The notes under the pieces were generated by a model. It did not search any database, was not told where the DNA came from, and saw only the letters and a program-made list of their open reading frames with translations. A stretch of DNA of 18,892 nucleotides from Alcaligenaceae bacterium (lineage in GTDB: Bacteria > Pseudomonadota > Gammaproteobacteria > Burkholderiales > Burkholderiaceae_B): positions 1-18,892 of the forward strand of contig JAAZDZ010000236.1 of assembly GCA_012512545.1 (NCBI GenBank), given 5' to 3'. Both the position numbers and the translations under genes were made by a program. This document shows, piece after piece, positions 9,143 to 15,986 of this stretch (its first letter is position 1; each line of letters begins with the position of its first letter).

Positions 9143-10929
9143 AATCCGACATGTCTTCCGCCACACCTGCTACCGGCACGACTGCCGCCCGCCACGCCCT
9201 GCGCCGCTGGATACCCGCAGCCGTCATCGCCGCCTTCATCGTACTGCCCGCTCACGCCATCCTCATGGATAACGCCTTCGCGCTGGCACTCATGAGCCGC
9301 ATCGTCATCCTGGCCATTGCCGCCGTGGCCCTGAACCTGGTACTGGGCTACGGCGGCATGGTCAGCTTCGGCCATGCCCTGTTTCTGGGACTGGGCGTCT
9401 ACAGCGCGGCGATTCCTGCTGTCCATGGCGTTGAAAGCGCCATCGCACACCTGTTGATCGCCATACTGGCTTGCGGACTGACCGGCTTCATCACAGGCGC
9501 CATTGCGCTGCGCACCCAGGGTATTGCCTTCATCATGATTACCCTGGCCTTTGCCCAGATGTTCTACTTTGTATTCGTCAGCCTCAGCCCCTATGGCGGC
9601 GACGATGGTATGCGGCTGGCCAGCGGCAGCCAGTCGGCGGGGGTCAATCTGACCGACCCCGCATGGCTGTACGCGGCGTCGCTGGCCATTCTGCTGGGTT
9701 CGCTCTATGGCATGCGGCGGCTGGTGTCCTCGCGTTTTGGCATGGCGCTGCAAGGCAGCCGCATCAACGATGCCCGCATGCGCGCGCTGGGCTTTTCCAC
9801 CGTGCGCTACCGGCTGGCCGCCTACGTGATTTCCGCCATGCTGTGTGGTGTGGCCGGGGTGCTTTACGCCAATCTCACTCAGTTCGCCGCGCCATCGTAT
9901 ATGTCGTGGGCCATGTCTGGAGAGCTGATCGTCATGGTGGTATTGGGCGGCATGGGTTCCATCATGGGCCCGCTGTATGGCGCCGCCGCCCTGCTGCTTA
10001 CAGAAGAAGCGCTGAAAAGCGTCACCGAGCACTGGATGCTGATTCTCGGCCCTGCCATTGTCGCCGTGGCCGTGACCAGCCGCCACGGTCTGGCAGGGCT
10101 GCTGGCTGCCCGGGCGCAGCCGCAGGCAGAAGTCTCTCTGGCCCACGCCAATGCCAGCACTCTCCCCGCGCAACCTGCTTGCAGCCCTGCGCGCCTTGTC
10201 GTCAGCAATCTGGTCAAACGCTATGGCGGGCTGCTGGCCACTGATCACGTCAATCTGGAACTGGAAACCGGCCGCATCCATGTGGTGATCGGGCCGAACG
10301 GCGCGGGGAAATCCACCCTGATCGGCCAGCTGTCAGGTGAAATCACGCCCGACAACGGCACCATAGAAATGGATGGACGCGATATCACCCGCTCACCCGT
10401 CCATGTTCGCAGCCTGTCGGGCCTGAAGCGCTCCTATCAGATCACCTCGGTATTGCCGCAGTTCACCGCGCTGGAAAACGTCATGCTGGCCGTCCAGGCC
10501 CATGAGGGGCACAGCTTCCGCTTCTGGCAACCCGCACACCAGCAAGACACGCTGCGACTGCCCGCCCTGGCCGCACTGCAGGAAGCCGGCTTGCAGGAAC
10601 ATGCCCATACCCTTGCCAGCGCACTGGCCCACGGCCAGCAACGCCAGCTTGAACTGGCCATGGTGCTGGCCGTGCAGCCACGCGTTCTGCTGCTGGATGA
10701 GCCCATGGCAGGCATGAGCCAGGCGGAATCGCGGCACATGACAAATGTGCTGCAGCGCCTGCGCCCGCATTACGCCATCCTGCTGGTAGAGCACGATATG
10801 GAAGCGGTCTTCAGCCTGGCGGATCAGATCAGCGTGCTGGTGTATGGCCGCTGTATCGCCACCGGCTCGCCCGAAGACATCCGCAACAACGAAGAAGTAC
10901 GGCAAGCGTATCTGGGAGAAGAAGCATGA
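9139..10929 (+). CDS. livM: Fused LivM permease and LivG ATPase
   Basis: A single 596-residue protein joins the second permease subunit and the first ATPase subunit of the importer. Residues about 24-325 are LivM-like, with eight or so membrane segments and the conserved NLVLGYGGMVSFGHA at 66-80. A linker rich in Ala, Pro and Ser at about 326-350 leads into an ABC ATPase: Walker A GPNGAGKST at 385-393, signature LAHGQQRQLELA at 496-507, Walker B VLLLDEP at 516-522 and the switch histidine His552. The reading frame is continuous, so this is a true fusion, not two genes. The start may be TTG 9139, overlapping the livH stop, or the ATG at 9151 (four codons later). livF overlaps its stop by ATGA. 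Confidence 0.94.
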   Translation: MKSDMSSATPATGTTAARHALRRWIPAAVIAAFIVLPAHAILMDNAFALALMSRIVILAIAAVALNLVLGYGGMVSFGHALFLGLGVYSAAIPAVHGVESAIAHLLIAILACGLTGFITGAIALRTQGIAFIMITLAFAQMFYFVFVSLSPYGGDDGMRLASGSQSAGVNLTDPAWLYAASLAILLGSLYGMRRLVSSRFGMALQGSRINDARMRALGFSTVRYRLAAYVISAMLCGVAGVLYANLTQFAAPSYMSWAMSGELIVMVVLGGMGSIMGPLYGAAALLLTEEALKSVTEHWMLILGPAIVAVAVTSRHGLAGLLAARAQPQAEVSLAHANASTLPAQPACSPARLVVSNLVKRYGGLLATDHVNLELETGRIHVVIGPNGAGKSTLIGQLSGEITPDNGTIEMDGRDITRSPVHVRSLSGLKRSYQITSVLPQFTALENVMLAVQAHEGHSFRFWQPAHQQDTLRLPALAALQEAGLQEHAHTLASALAHGQQRQLELAMVLAVQPRVLLLDEPMAGMSQAESRHMTNVLQRLRPHYAILLVEHDMEAVFSLADQISVLVYGRCIATGSPEDIRNNEEVRQAYLGEEA

Positions 10930-11663
10930 GCAGCAGGCAGCCTCTTCTGGAAATCAAAGCGCTCCATGCCGGTTATGGCCAGAGCCAGGTGCTGCACGGC
11001 CTGAGCCTGCACATTGCCCCTGGGGAATTCATCACTCTGCTGGGCCGCAACGGCATGGGCAAAAGCACCACCATCAAATGCCTGTTCGGCCTGCTGAAAG
11101 CGCAATCCGGCTCGGTTCTGCTGGATGGGCGCGACATCACCCGCAGCGCCAGCCACCAGATTGCCCGTGGTGGCCTGGGCCTGGTGCCCGAAGGACGACA
11201 GATTTTCCCCAACCTCAGCGTGGAAGAAAACCTGCTGGCCACGGCCCGCCCGCCAAAATGGGAAGCCCCGGCAAACCCCGCTGCCCAGCCCTGGACCCTG
11301 GAACGTATCTACGGTCTGTTCCCCCGCCTGCAGGAACGGCGCAGCAACCCGGGCACCCTGCTTTCGGGCGGCGAGCAGCAAATGCTGGCCATTGGCCGCG
11401 CGCTCATGACCAACCCGCGCCTGCTGGTGCTGGACGAAGCCACTGAAGGGCTGGCTCCTCTGGTGCGGCGCGATATCTGGCAGGCCCTGGCGCAGCTCAA
11501 GGAAACCGGCCTGGCCATCCTTTGCATAGACAAAAATCTGGCATCTATGCTGCCCTTGGCAAACCGCCACTACATTGTCGAAAAAGGCCGGGTGGTCTGG
11601 CAGGGAAGCTCGGACGAATACCTGGCAGAACGCGAATCCCTGCAAGGCTTTCTGGGAATCTGA
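10926..11663 (+). CDS. livF: ABC transporter ATP-binding protein LivF
   Basis: LivF is the second ATPase of the importer; it would pair with the LivG half of the fused protein at the cytoplasmic face. The 245-residue protein has Walker A GRNGMGKST at 40-48, signature LSGGEQQ at 146-152 and Walker B LLVLDEA at 166-172. Walker B ends DEAT instead of the common DEP, and the switch-histidine position reads CIDKNL, a non-histidine variant also usual in LivF-type subunits (often VEQN). The ATG overlaps the stop of the fused gene by four bases, with GGAG 8 bases upstream. A weak hairpin-T-run follows. Confidence 0.95.
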   Translation: MSSRQPLLEIKALHAGYGQSQVLHGLSLHIAPGEFITLLGRNGMGKSTTIKCLFGLLKAQSGSVLLDGRDITRSASHQIARGGLGLVPEGRQIFPNLSVEENLLATARPPKWEAPANPAAQPWTLERIYGLFPRLQERRSNPGTLLSGGEQQMLAIGRALMTNPRLLVLDEATEGLAPLVRRDIWQALAQLKETGLAILCIDKNLASMLPLANRHYIVEKGRVVWQGSSDEYLAERESLQGFLGI

Positions 11664-11678
11664 ACACACGGTTGTTTT

Positions 11679-11697
11679 GGTGCTGCGGCACCTTTTT
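11679..11697 (+). terminator. Possible weak terminator after livF
   Basis: GGTGC (11679-11683), loop TGCG and GCACC (11688-11692) are followed by five T. The stem is only 5 bp, so termination may be partial. It lies 15 bp after the livF stop. Confidence 0.45.
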
Positions 11698-11719
11698 CCC
11701 TGTGCGTTAGCCTAAAACT

Positions 11720-11743
11720 ATTGATGCGTTAAAAACAATCAAT
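11720..11743. promoter_or_regulatory. Candidate operator upstream of katA
   Basis: ATTGAT (11720-11725) and ATCAAT (11738-11743) form a perfect inverted repeat with 12 bp between, ending one base before the putative katA -35. The position suits an activator of the LysR type such as OxyR, but the sequence is not a clear OxyR consensus. Confidence 0.35.
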
Positions 11744-11772
11744 TTCACCAAATTCCTGAATCTTCATAGAAT
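11744..11772 (+). promoter_or_regulatory. Probable katA promoter
   Basis: TTCACC (11744-11749, four of six bases) and TAGAAT (11767-11772, five of six) are separated by 17 bp. Transcription would start near 11779, leaving a leader of about 60 nt. Confidence 0.45.
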
Positions 11773-11782
11773 GACATTCATC

Positions 11783-11813
11783 GCGTGACAAACAGTATTG
11801 TTTCTTTACACGC
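11783..11813 (+). other. Stem-loop in the katA leader
   Basis: GCGTG (11783-11787) pairs with CACGC (11809-11813), and inside them AAACA (11790-11794) pairs with TGTTT (11799-11803) around the loop GTAT. The structure would sit at the 5' end of the message, 16 bp before the Shine-Dalgarno AAGGAG, and might affect stability or be a DNA operator. Confidence 0.4.
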
Positions 11814-11840
11814 AATCAGCAACAGATCCAAGGAGCACAT

Positions 11841-13286
11841 ATGAAAAAACTCACTACTGCCGCTGGCGCACCCGTCGTTGATAATCAGAACTCCGTCTCC
11901 GCCGGCCTGCGTGGCCCGCTGTTGCTGCAAGACGTATGGCTGATTGAAAAGCTCGCCCACTTCGATCGCGAAGTCATTCCCGAGCGCCGCATGCACGCCA
12001 AAGGCGCGGGCGCTTACGGCACCTTCACCGTCACGCACGACATCACCCAATACACCCGCGCCAAGATTTTCTCCGAAATCGGCAAGCAAACCCCGCTCGT
12101 TGCGCGTTTCTCCACCGTCGCCGGCGAGCGCGGTGCGGCCGACGCTGAACGCGATATCCGTGGCGCAGCGCTCAAGTTCTACACCGAAGAAGGCAACTGG
12201 GACATGGTGGGCAACAACACCCCCGTATTCTTCTTCCGCGACCCGCTGAAATTCCCCGACCTGAACCACGCAGTCAAGCGCGACCCCCGTACTGGCATGC
12301 GCAGTGCCCAGAACAACTGGGAATTCTGGACCGGCCTGCCCGAAGCCCTGCACCAGGTCACCATTGTCATGAGCGACCGCGGCATTCCTGCCGGGTTCCG
12401 CAACATGCACTTGTTCAGCAGCCACACTTACAGCTTCATCAACGCGCAGAACGAACGCTTCTGGGTCAAGATGCACTTCCGCACTCAGCAAGGCATCAAG
12501 AACCTCACCGACGCCGAGGCAACTGAAGTCGTTGGCCGCGACCGTGAAAGTTCGCAGCGCGACCTGCACGAAGCCATTGAGCGCCAGGATTACCCGCGCT
12601 GGACCATGTATGTGCAGATCATGCCTGAAAAGGACGCAGCCACCTACCACTTGAACCCCTTCGATCTGACTAAGGTCTGGCCAAAGGGCGATTACCCGCT
12701 CATTGAAGTCGGCGTGCTGGAACTGAACCGCAACCCCGACAACTTCTTTGCGGAAATCGAACAGGCCGCTTTCACACCCGCCAACGTGGTGCCCGGCATC
12801 AGCTTCTCGCCCGACCGCATGCTGCAGGCCCGCCTGTTCTCGTATGGCGACGCTCAGCGCTACCGTCTGGGTGTCAATCATCACCAGATCCCGGTCAACC
12901 AGCCACGCTGTCCGTACCACAGCTACCACCGCGATGGCGCCATGCGCGTTGACGGCAACTACGGCGCCACCATCGCGCACGAGCCCAACACCCGTGGCGA
13001 ATGGGCTGAGCAACCCGATTTCCGCGAACCGCCTCTGGCCCTGGACGGCACCGCCGCCGACCATTGGGATCACCGCGTGGATGAGGACTACTTCAGCCAG
13101 CCTGGCAACCTGTTCCGCCTGATGACGCCTGAGCAGCAGCAACAGCTGTTCGAGAACACCGCCCGCAACATCGCCGGGGTGTCTCGCGATGTGCAGGAAC
13201 GCCATATCCACCACTGCACCCAGGCCGATCCGGCCTACGGCGCGGGCGTGGCGGCGGCCATTGCAGCCATTGAAAAAGGTGAGTAA
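11841..13286 (+). CDS. katA: Heme catalase, small-subunit clade 3 (KatA)
   Basis: The enzyme splits hydrogen peroxide into water and oxygen in the cytoplasm. The 481-residue length is typical of small-subunit catalases. Catalytic residues are in place: distal His52 in [13 protein letters not shown], Asn125 in VGNNTPVFF, and the proximal heme ligand Tyr335 in [14 protein letters not shown]. The ATG has an excellent Shine-Dalgarno (AAGGAG, 7 bases upstream). No signal peptide is seen. It has its own probable promoter and a 177-bp upstream region with inverted repeats, so it is not simply part of the liv operon. It converges with the exporter gene on a long stem. Confidence 0.98.
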   Translation: MKKLTTAAGAPVVDNQNSVSAGLRGPLLLQDVWLIEKLAHFDREVIPERRMHAKGAGAYGTFTVTHDITQYTRAKIFSEIGKQTPLVARFSTVAGERGAADAERDIRGAALKFYTEEGNWDMVGNNTPVFFFRDPLKFPDLNHAVKRDPRTGMRSAQNNWEFWTGLPEALHQVTIVMSDRGIPAGFRNMHLFSSHTYSFINAQNERFWVKMHFRTQQGIKNLTDAEATEVVGRDRESSQRDLHEAIERQDYPRWTMYVQIMPEKDAATYHLNPFDLTKVWPKGDYPLIEVGVLELNRNPDNFFAEIEQAAFTPANVVPGISFSPDRMLQARLFSYGDAQRYRLGVNHHQIPVNQPRCPYHSYHRDGAMRVDGNYGATIAHEPNTRGEWAEQPDFREPPLALDGTAADHWDHRVDEDYFSQPGNLFRLMTPEQQQQLFENTARNIAGVSRDVQERHIHHCTQADPAYGAGVAAAIAAIEKGE

Positions 13287-13304
13287 GACGGCGGAAATCT
13301 GAAC

Positions 13305-13365
13305 CCGCGGGCAAGGCGGACCGGCATTGTGATTCGTTTCAATACCATGCCGGTCCGGCCCGCGG
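13305..13365. terminator. Large bipartite stem between convergent katA and exporter genes
   Basis: An outer 8-bp pair, CCGCGGGC (13305-13312) and GCCCGCGG (13358-13365), continues after a 4-nt bulge on the left into an inner 11-bp pair (13317-13327 with 13347-13357). The loop is 19 nt. The stem occupies most of the 87-bp gap between two converging stop codons, as expected for a bidirectional terminator or transcript insulator, but it lacks a clear T-run on either strand. Confidence 0.6.
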
Positions 13366-13373
13366 CCTGTGCT

Positions 13374-13715
13374 TCAGTGGCGCACCGTGGCGGAAAACAC
13401 ATTGATCACCACCACCCCCGCCACAATCAGCCCCATGCCAACGATGGCGGGCCAGTCCAGACTCTGCTTGAATGCCACCCAGCCAACGATTGAAATCAGC
13501 ACGATGCCGACTCCTGACCAGATCGCATAGGCAACCCCGGTGGGAATCAGGCGCAGCGTCAGCGCCAGGCAATAGAAAGCCACGGCATAGCCCACCACCG
13601 TGACCACACTGGGCCACCAGCGCGTAAAGCCATCGGAGGCTTTCAATGCTGTGGTGGCAATGACTTCAGAAACAATGGCAATACCGAGATAGACGTAGGC
13701 ATGAGTCAGCGTCAT
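13374..13715 (-). CDS. emrE: Small multidrug resistance (SMR) exporter, EmrE-like
   Basis: SMR proteins are four-helix inner-membrane antiporters that exchange protons for cationic drugs such as quaternary ammonium compounds. The 113-residue product has four hydrophobic segments and the essential membrane glutamate (Glu17 in IVSEVIATTALK, equivalent to EmrE Glu14). DGFTRWWPS, IPTGVAYAIWSGVGIVLIS and the final GVVVINV closely resemble EmrE, favouring a multidrug/quaternary ammonium exporter over the guanidinium exporter branch (SugE/Gdx). The gene lies 15 bp after the YciI-like gene on the same strand and is likely cotranscribed with it. The Shine-Dalgarno is weak. Confidence 0.93.
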   Translation of the reverse strand: MTLTHAYVYLGIAIVSEVIATTALKASDGFTRWWPSVVTVVGYAVAFYCLALTLRLIPTGVAYAIWSGVGIVLISIVGWVAFKQSLDWPAIVGMGLIVAGVVVINVFSATVRH

Positions 13716-13730
13716 GAGAGAGAACCGGTA

Positions 13731-14027
13731 TTACAGATAGCTTTCGCCATTCAGATAGGCTTTGCGCCAGCGATTGATCACAATACGGTCGAACAGCCCG
13801 CCGGAAGTGAAAGGGTCGCCATCAATAAAAGCCTGCGCTTCTTCGCGGGTTTCAACATCGACTATGTAGAAACTTCCTGTACCCGTCACGCCGTCATCCA
13901 GCAGCTTGGCGCCGCACGCCAGCAGCAGCTTCTTGTTCTGTTCCAGATAATCCAGATGCGATGGCCGCAGTTGCTGACGCAGCTCAGCGGTGTCGGATTT
14001 GTCGAAAGTTTCGATCATATAAGGCAT
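13731..14027 (-). CDS. YciI family protein
   Basis: A 98-residue protein of the YCII (dimeric alpha-beta barrel) family. Visible features are the start MPYMIETFDK, the conserved RPSHLDYLEQ with His24 and Asp26, thought to form the family's active site, the central TGSFYIVDVETREEAQAFIDGDPF and the C-terminal INRWRKAYLN. The biochemical role of most YciI proteins is unknown; a few relatives act in aromatic-compound breakdown. It has a very good Shine-Dalgarno (AAAGGAG, 6 bases upstream) and is divergent from mnmE. The exporter gene follows after 15 bp. Confidence 0.92.
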   Translation of the reverse strand: MPYMIETFDKSDTAELRQQLRPSHLDYLEQNKKLLLACGAKLLDDGVTGTGSFYIVDVETREEAQAFIDGDPFTSGGLFDRIVINRWRKAYLNGESYL

Positions 14028-14114
14028 GTGTGCTCCTTTGTTGAATGAAGGCGATACACTGTCCGCACCCTGGCGAACTCCGGCAAAAACAGAGGTTCAG
14101 GCCGCGCGCTGCCC

Positions 14115-14167
14115 ATAAACAGGCGCTCAGCGCTTGCACCGTCCGTTTCTGCTTATCACCTGTTTAT
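14115..14167 (+). other. Inverted repeat in the mnmE leader
   Basis: ATAAACAGG (14115-14123) is perfectly inverted in CCTGTTTAT (14159-14167), with 35 bp between; the second arm ends 7 bases before the mnmE ATG. Between them GCGCT-C-AGCGC (14123-14133) is a dyad. No clear Shine-Dalgarno is present. A long hairpin here could limit ribosome access, or the repeats could be an operator shared with the divergent YciI-like gene. Confidence 0.45.
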
Positions 14168-14174
14168 AAAAACC

Positions 14175-15554
14175 ATGATTCCGCGTTCCAACGACCCGAT
14201 CACCGCCATTGCCACTGCTCCCGGAAAGGGCGGCATAGGCGTAGTGCGCATATCGGGCAGCAACCTTGATGGCATTGTTGCCAGGCTTTTCAATGTATCC
14301 CTGAAACCCCGCCACGCGCATTATCTGTCTTTCGACGATGCACAGGGCCAGGCCATTGATGCTGGCATCGTACTGTACTTCAAGGCGCCACATTCCTACA
14401 CGGGCGAAGACGTGCTTGAGCTTCAAGGGCATGGCGGCCCCGCAGTGCTGCGCCGCATTCTGCAGCGTTGCCTGGAAGCCGGCAGGGAATGGGGCGTGCG
14501 TCATGCCGAACCCGGGGAATTCACTCAACGCGCTTTTCTGAACGATCGCCTCGACCTCGCCCAGGCCGAAGCGGTGGCCGACCTCATCGACGCCTCCTCC
14601 GAAGCCGCCGCACGCAGCGCCATGGCATCCCTGAGCGGCGCATTCTCGCAAGAAGTCACGGCGCTGAACGAACGCATCATCCACCTGCGCATGCTGGTTG
14701 AAGCCACCTTGGATTTCCCTGAAGAAGAAATCGACTTCCTGGAAAAGTACCAGGCACGCCCTGCCCTGGAGGCCATCATCACCGACCTGCAAGCCATCCG
14801 CCGCCAGGCCCGCCAAGGCATGATATTGCGCGAAGGTCTGCACGTCGTGCTGGCAGGCCGCCCCAATGTGGGCAAATCCAGCCTGCTCAACGCCCTGGCC
14901 GGCGACGACGTCGCCATCGTCACCCCCATCGCCGGCACCACCCGCGACCGCGTCATCCAGCAGATTCACCTGGACGGCGTACCAATACACATTGTAGATA
15001 CAGCAGGATTGCGCGAAACCACGGACGAAGTCGAAAGCATCGGCATCGCCCGCACCTGGGCCGAAATCGAACGCGCCGATGCCGTCATCCACCTGCAGGA
15101 CGCCCGCGAACCCGACGACCAGCTTGCCGACGAAATCACCAGACGGCTGCCCCCCCGCGCGCCCATCCTAAAAGTCTTCAACAAAGCCGACCTGCTGGAA
15201 ATGGGGTCAGACACCATTTTTTCTGAAACAGCGTCTGACCCCATTTCTGTTCCCATTTCAGCGAAGACGGGCTACAACCTGGATGTTCTGCGGAAACGGC
15301 TGCTCGATATTGCGGGCTGGTCACCCGGCGCCCAATCCCCCTGGCTGGCCCGCGAACGCCACGTCCGCGCCCTGGAAGCCGCCGAAGAACACCTGGCCGC
15401 CGCTCGCATCCACGCCGAACACGACGACCAGGTGCTGGACCTGTTCGCCGAAGAACTGCGCCTGGCGCACGAGGAACTGGGCGCGATTACGGGACAGTTC
15501 AGCAGCGATGATCTGCTGGGGGAGATTTTTTCTAGTTTTTGTATTGGGAAGTGA
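14175..15554 (+). CDS. mnmE: tRNA modification GTPase MnmE
   Basis: MnmE works with MnmG (GidA) to install aminomethyl-type groups on the wobble uridine of several tRNAs. The 459-residue protein is complete: N-terminal tetrahydrofolate-binding domain (about 1-125), helical domain, and the inserted G domain with G1 GRPNVGKS at 228-235, G2 TPIAGTTRD at 250-258, G3 DTAG at 275-278, G4 NKAD at 336-339 and G5 SAK at 362-364. It ends with the catalytic CIGK motif. Two oddities: residues 342-358, between G4 and G5, are encoded by a REPIN-like repeat, and the last nine codons use A/T-rich choices unlike the rest. In relatives mnmE usually follows yidC closely; here 7.4 kb lie between them. Confidence 0.98.
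   Translation: MIPRSNDPITAIATAPGKGGIGVVRISGSNLDGIVARLFNVSLKPRHAHYLSFDDAQGQAIDAGIVLYFKAPHSYTGEDVLELQGHGGPAVLRRILQRCLEAGREWGVRHAEPGEFTQRAFLNDRLDLAQAEAVADLIDASSEAAARSAMASLSGAFSQEVTALNERIIHLRMLVEATLDFPEEEIDFLEKYQARPALEAIITDLQAIRRQARQGMILREGLHVVLAGRPNVGKSSLLNALAGDDVAIVTPIAGTTRDRVIQQIHLDGVPIHIVDTAGLRETTDEVESIGIARTWAEIERADAVIHLQDAREPDDQLADEITRRLPPRAPILKVFNKADLLEMGSDTIFSETASDPISVPISAKTGYNLDVLRKRLLDIAGWSPGAQSPWLARERHVRALEAAEEHLAAARIHAEHDDQVLDLFAEELRLAHEELGAITGQFSSDDLLGEIFSSFCIGK
15198..15247. repeat. REPIN-like repeat, copy B, inside mnmE
   Basis: GAAATGGGGTCAGAC (15198-15212) and GTCTGACCCCATTTC (15233-15247) are perfect 15-bp inverted arms around a 20-bp spacer. The arms match copy A after yidC. 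The element is in frame and encodes residues 342-358 (EMGSD...ASDPIS) of MnmE, exactly in the variable loop between the G4 and G5 motifs. Confidence 0.75.
15537..15554 (+). other. Putative island attachment site at the mnmE 3' end
   Basis: The last 18 bp of mnmE, TTTTGTATTGGGAAGTGA, encode FCIGK-stop. The 3' end of mnmE (trmE/thdF) is the established integration site of Salmonella genomic island 1 and relatives, which use an 18-bp repeat of the same codons. Codons 451-459 here are nearly all A/T-ending, unlike the rest of the gene, as if the end had been supplied by an incoming element. The matching far-end copy is not in the window. Confidence 0.5.
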
Positions 15555-15618
15555 GTCCGACTAATCCAGGCGCTGGTGGCCTTTTCCTTTGTAGCAGCCA
15601 TTTATGACCGATGATGAT

Positions 15619-15637
15619 TATCAGAGACTGATATAAT
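15619..15637 (+). promoter_or_regulatory. Promoter and overlapping dyad of the regulator-helicase unit
   Basis: A perfect -10 TATAAT lies at 15632-15637, about 31 bp before the regulator ATG; no good -35 is seen. TATCAG (15619-15624) and CTGATA (15628-15633) form a perfect 6-bp dyad with 3 bp between, overlapping the -10. This is a natural place for the downstream winged-helix protein to repress its own operon; that is inferred. Confidence 0.45.
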
Positions 15638-15668
15638 TGTAAGTCAACGTGTCATTGGATTCGCGATC

Positions 15669-15986
15669 ATGAAGCGCTGCATTGTAGGTATCCGACAGCC
15701 AGAAGGTTCGCCACCGAAGGGAAGCGAAACCCCCAGTATTTGGTTTCCGTCGCTGGCATCACTGGCAGCGGTGCTGTCGGACGACAACCGCCGCCTGCTG
15801 CGCCTGATCCATGACAAACAACCCAAATCCCTGACCGAACTGGCCGAACTCAGTGGCCGCAAGGTGCCGAACCTGTCGCGCACTCTGAGAATGATGGCTG
15901 ATTACGGCTTGGTTTCGCTGCAGCGCAATGCTCGGGATGTTCAGCCAACCGCGCTGGCAACTGAATTTCTGGTTGTGTTGGATTGA
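15669..15986 (+). CDS. Small winged-helix DNA-binding regulator (MarR/HVO_A0114-like)
   Basis: A 105-residue protein with a predicted winged helix-turn-helix at about 53-95: KSLTELAELSGRKVPNLSRTLRMMADYGLVSLQRN followed by a short wing. The pattern resembles the HVO_A0114/MarR-like group of putative DNA-binding proteins; some relatives sit beside toxin genes, but no toxin gene fits in the 114 bp upstream. The preceding half (1-50) includes SLASLAAVLSDDNRRLLRLI. It overlaps the helicase gene (TGATG), so it is very probably its operon partner and regulator. The first 25 residues are unusual and the true start could be later, but the ATG fits the TATAAT promoter. GC content is lower than in mnmE. 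Confidence 0.8.
   Translation: MKRCIVGIRQPEGSPPKGSETPSIWFPSLASLAAVLSDDNRRLLRLIHDKQPKSLTELAELSGRKVPNLSRTLRMMADYGLVSLQRNARDVQPTALATEFLVVLD

Noticed and set aside
11778..13214. 478-codon minus-strand frame opposite katA
   Set aside because: Antisense of an intact catalase; composition typical of shadows (Val/Ala/Gly-rich without motifs).
15566..15590. CCAG-GCG-CTGG plus T-rich tract as a terminator of mnmE
   Set aside because: The stem is only 4 bp and the T tract is interrupted and displaced.
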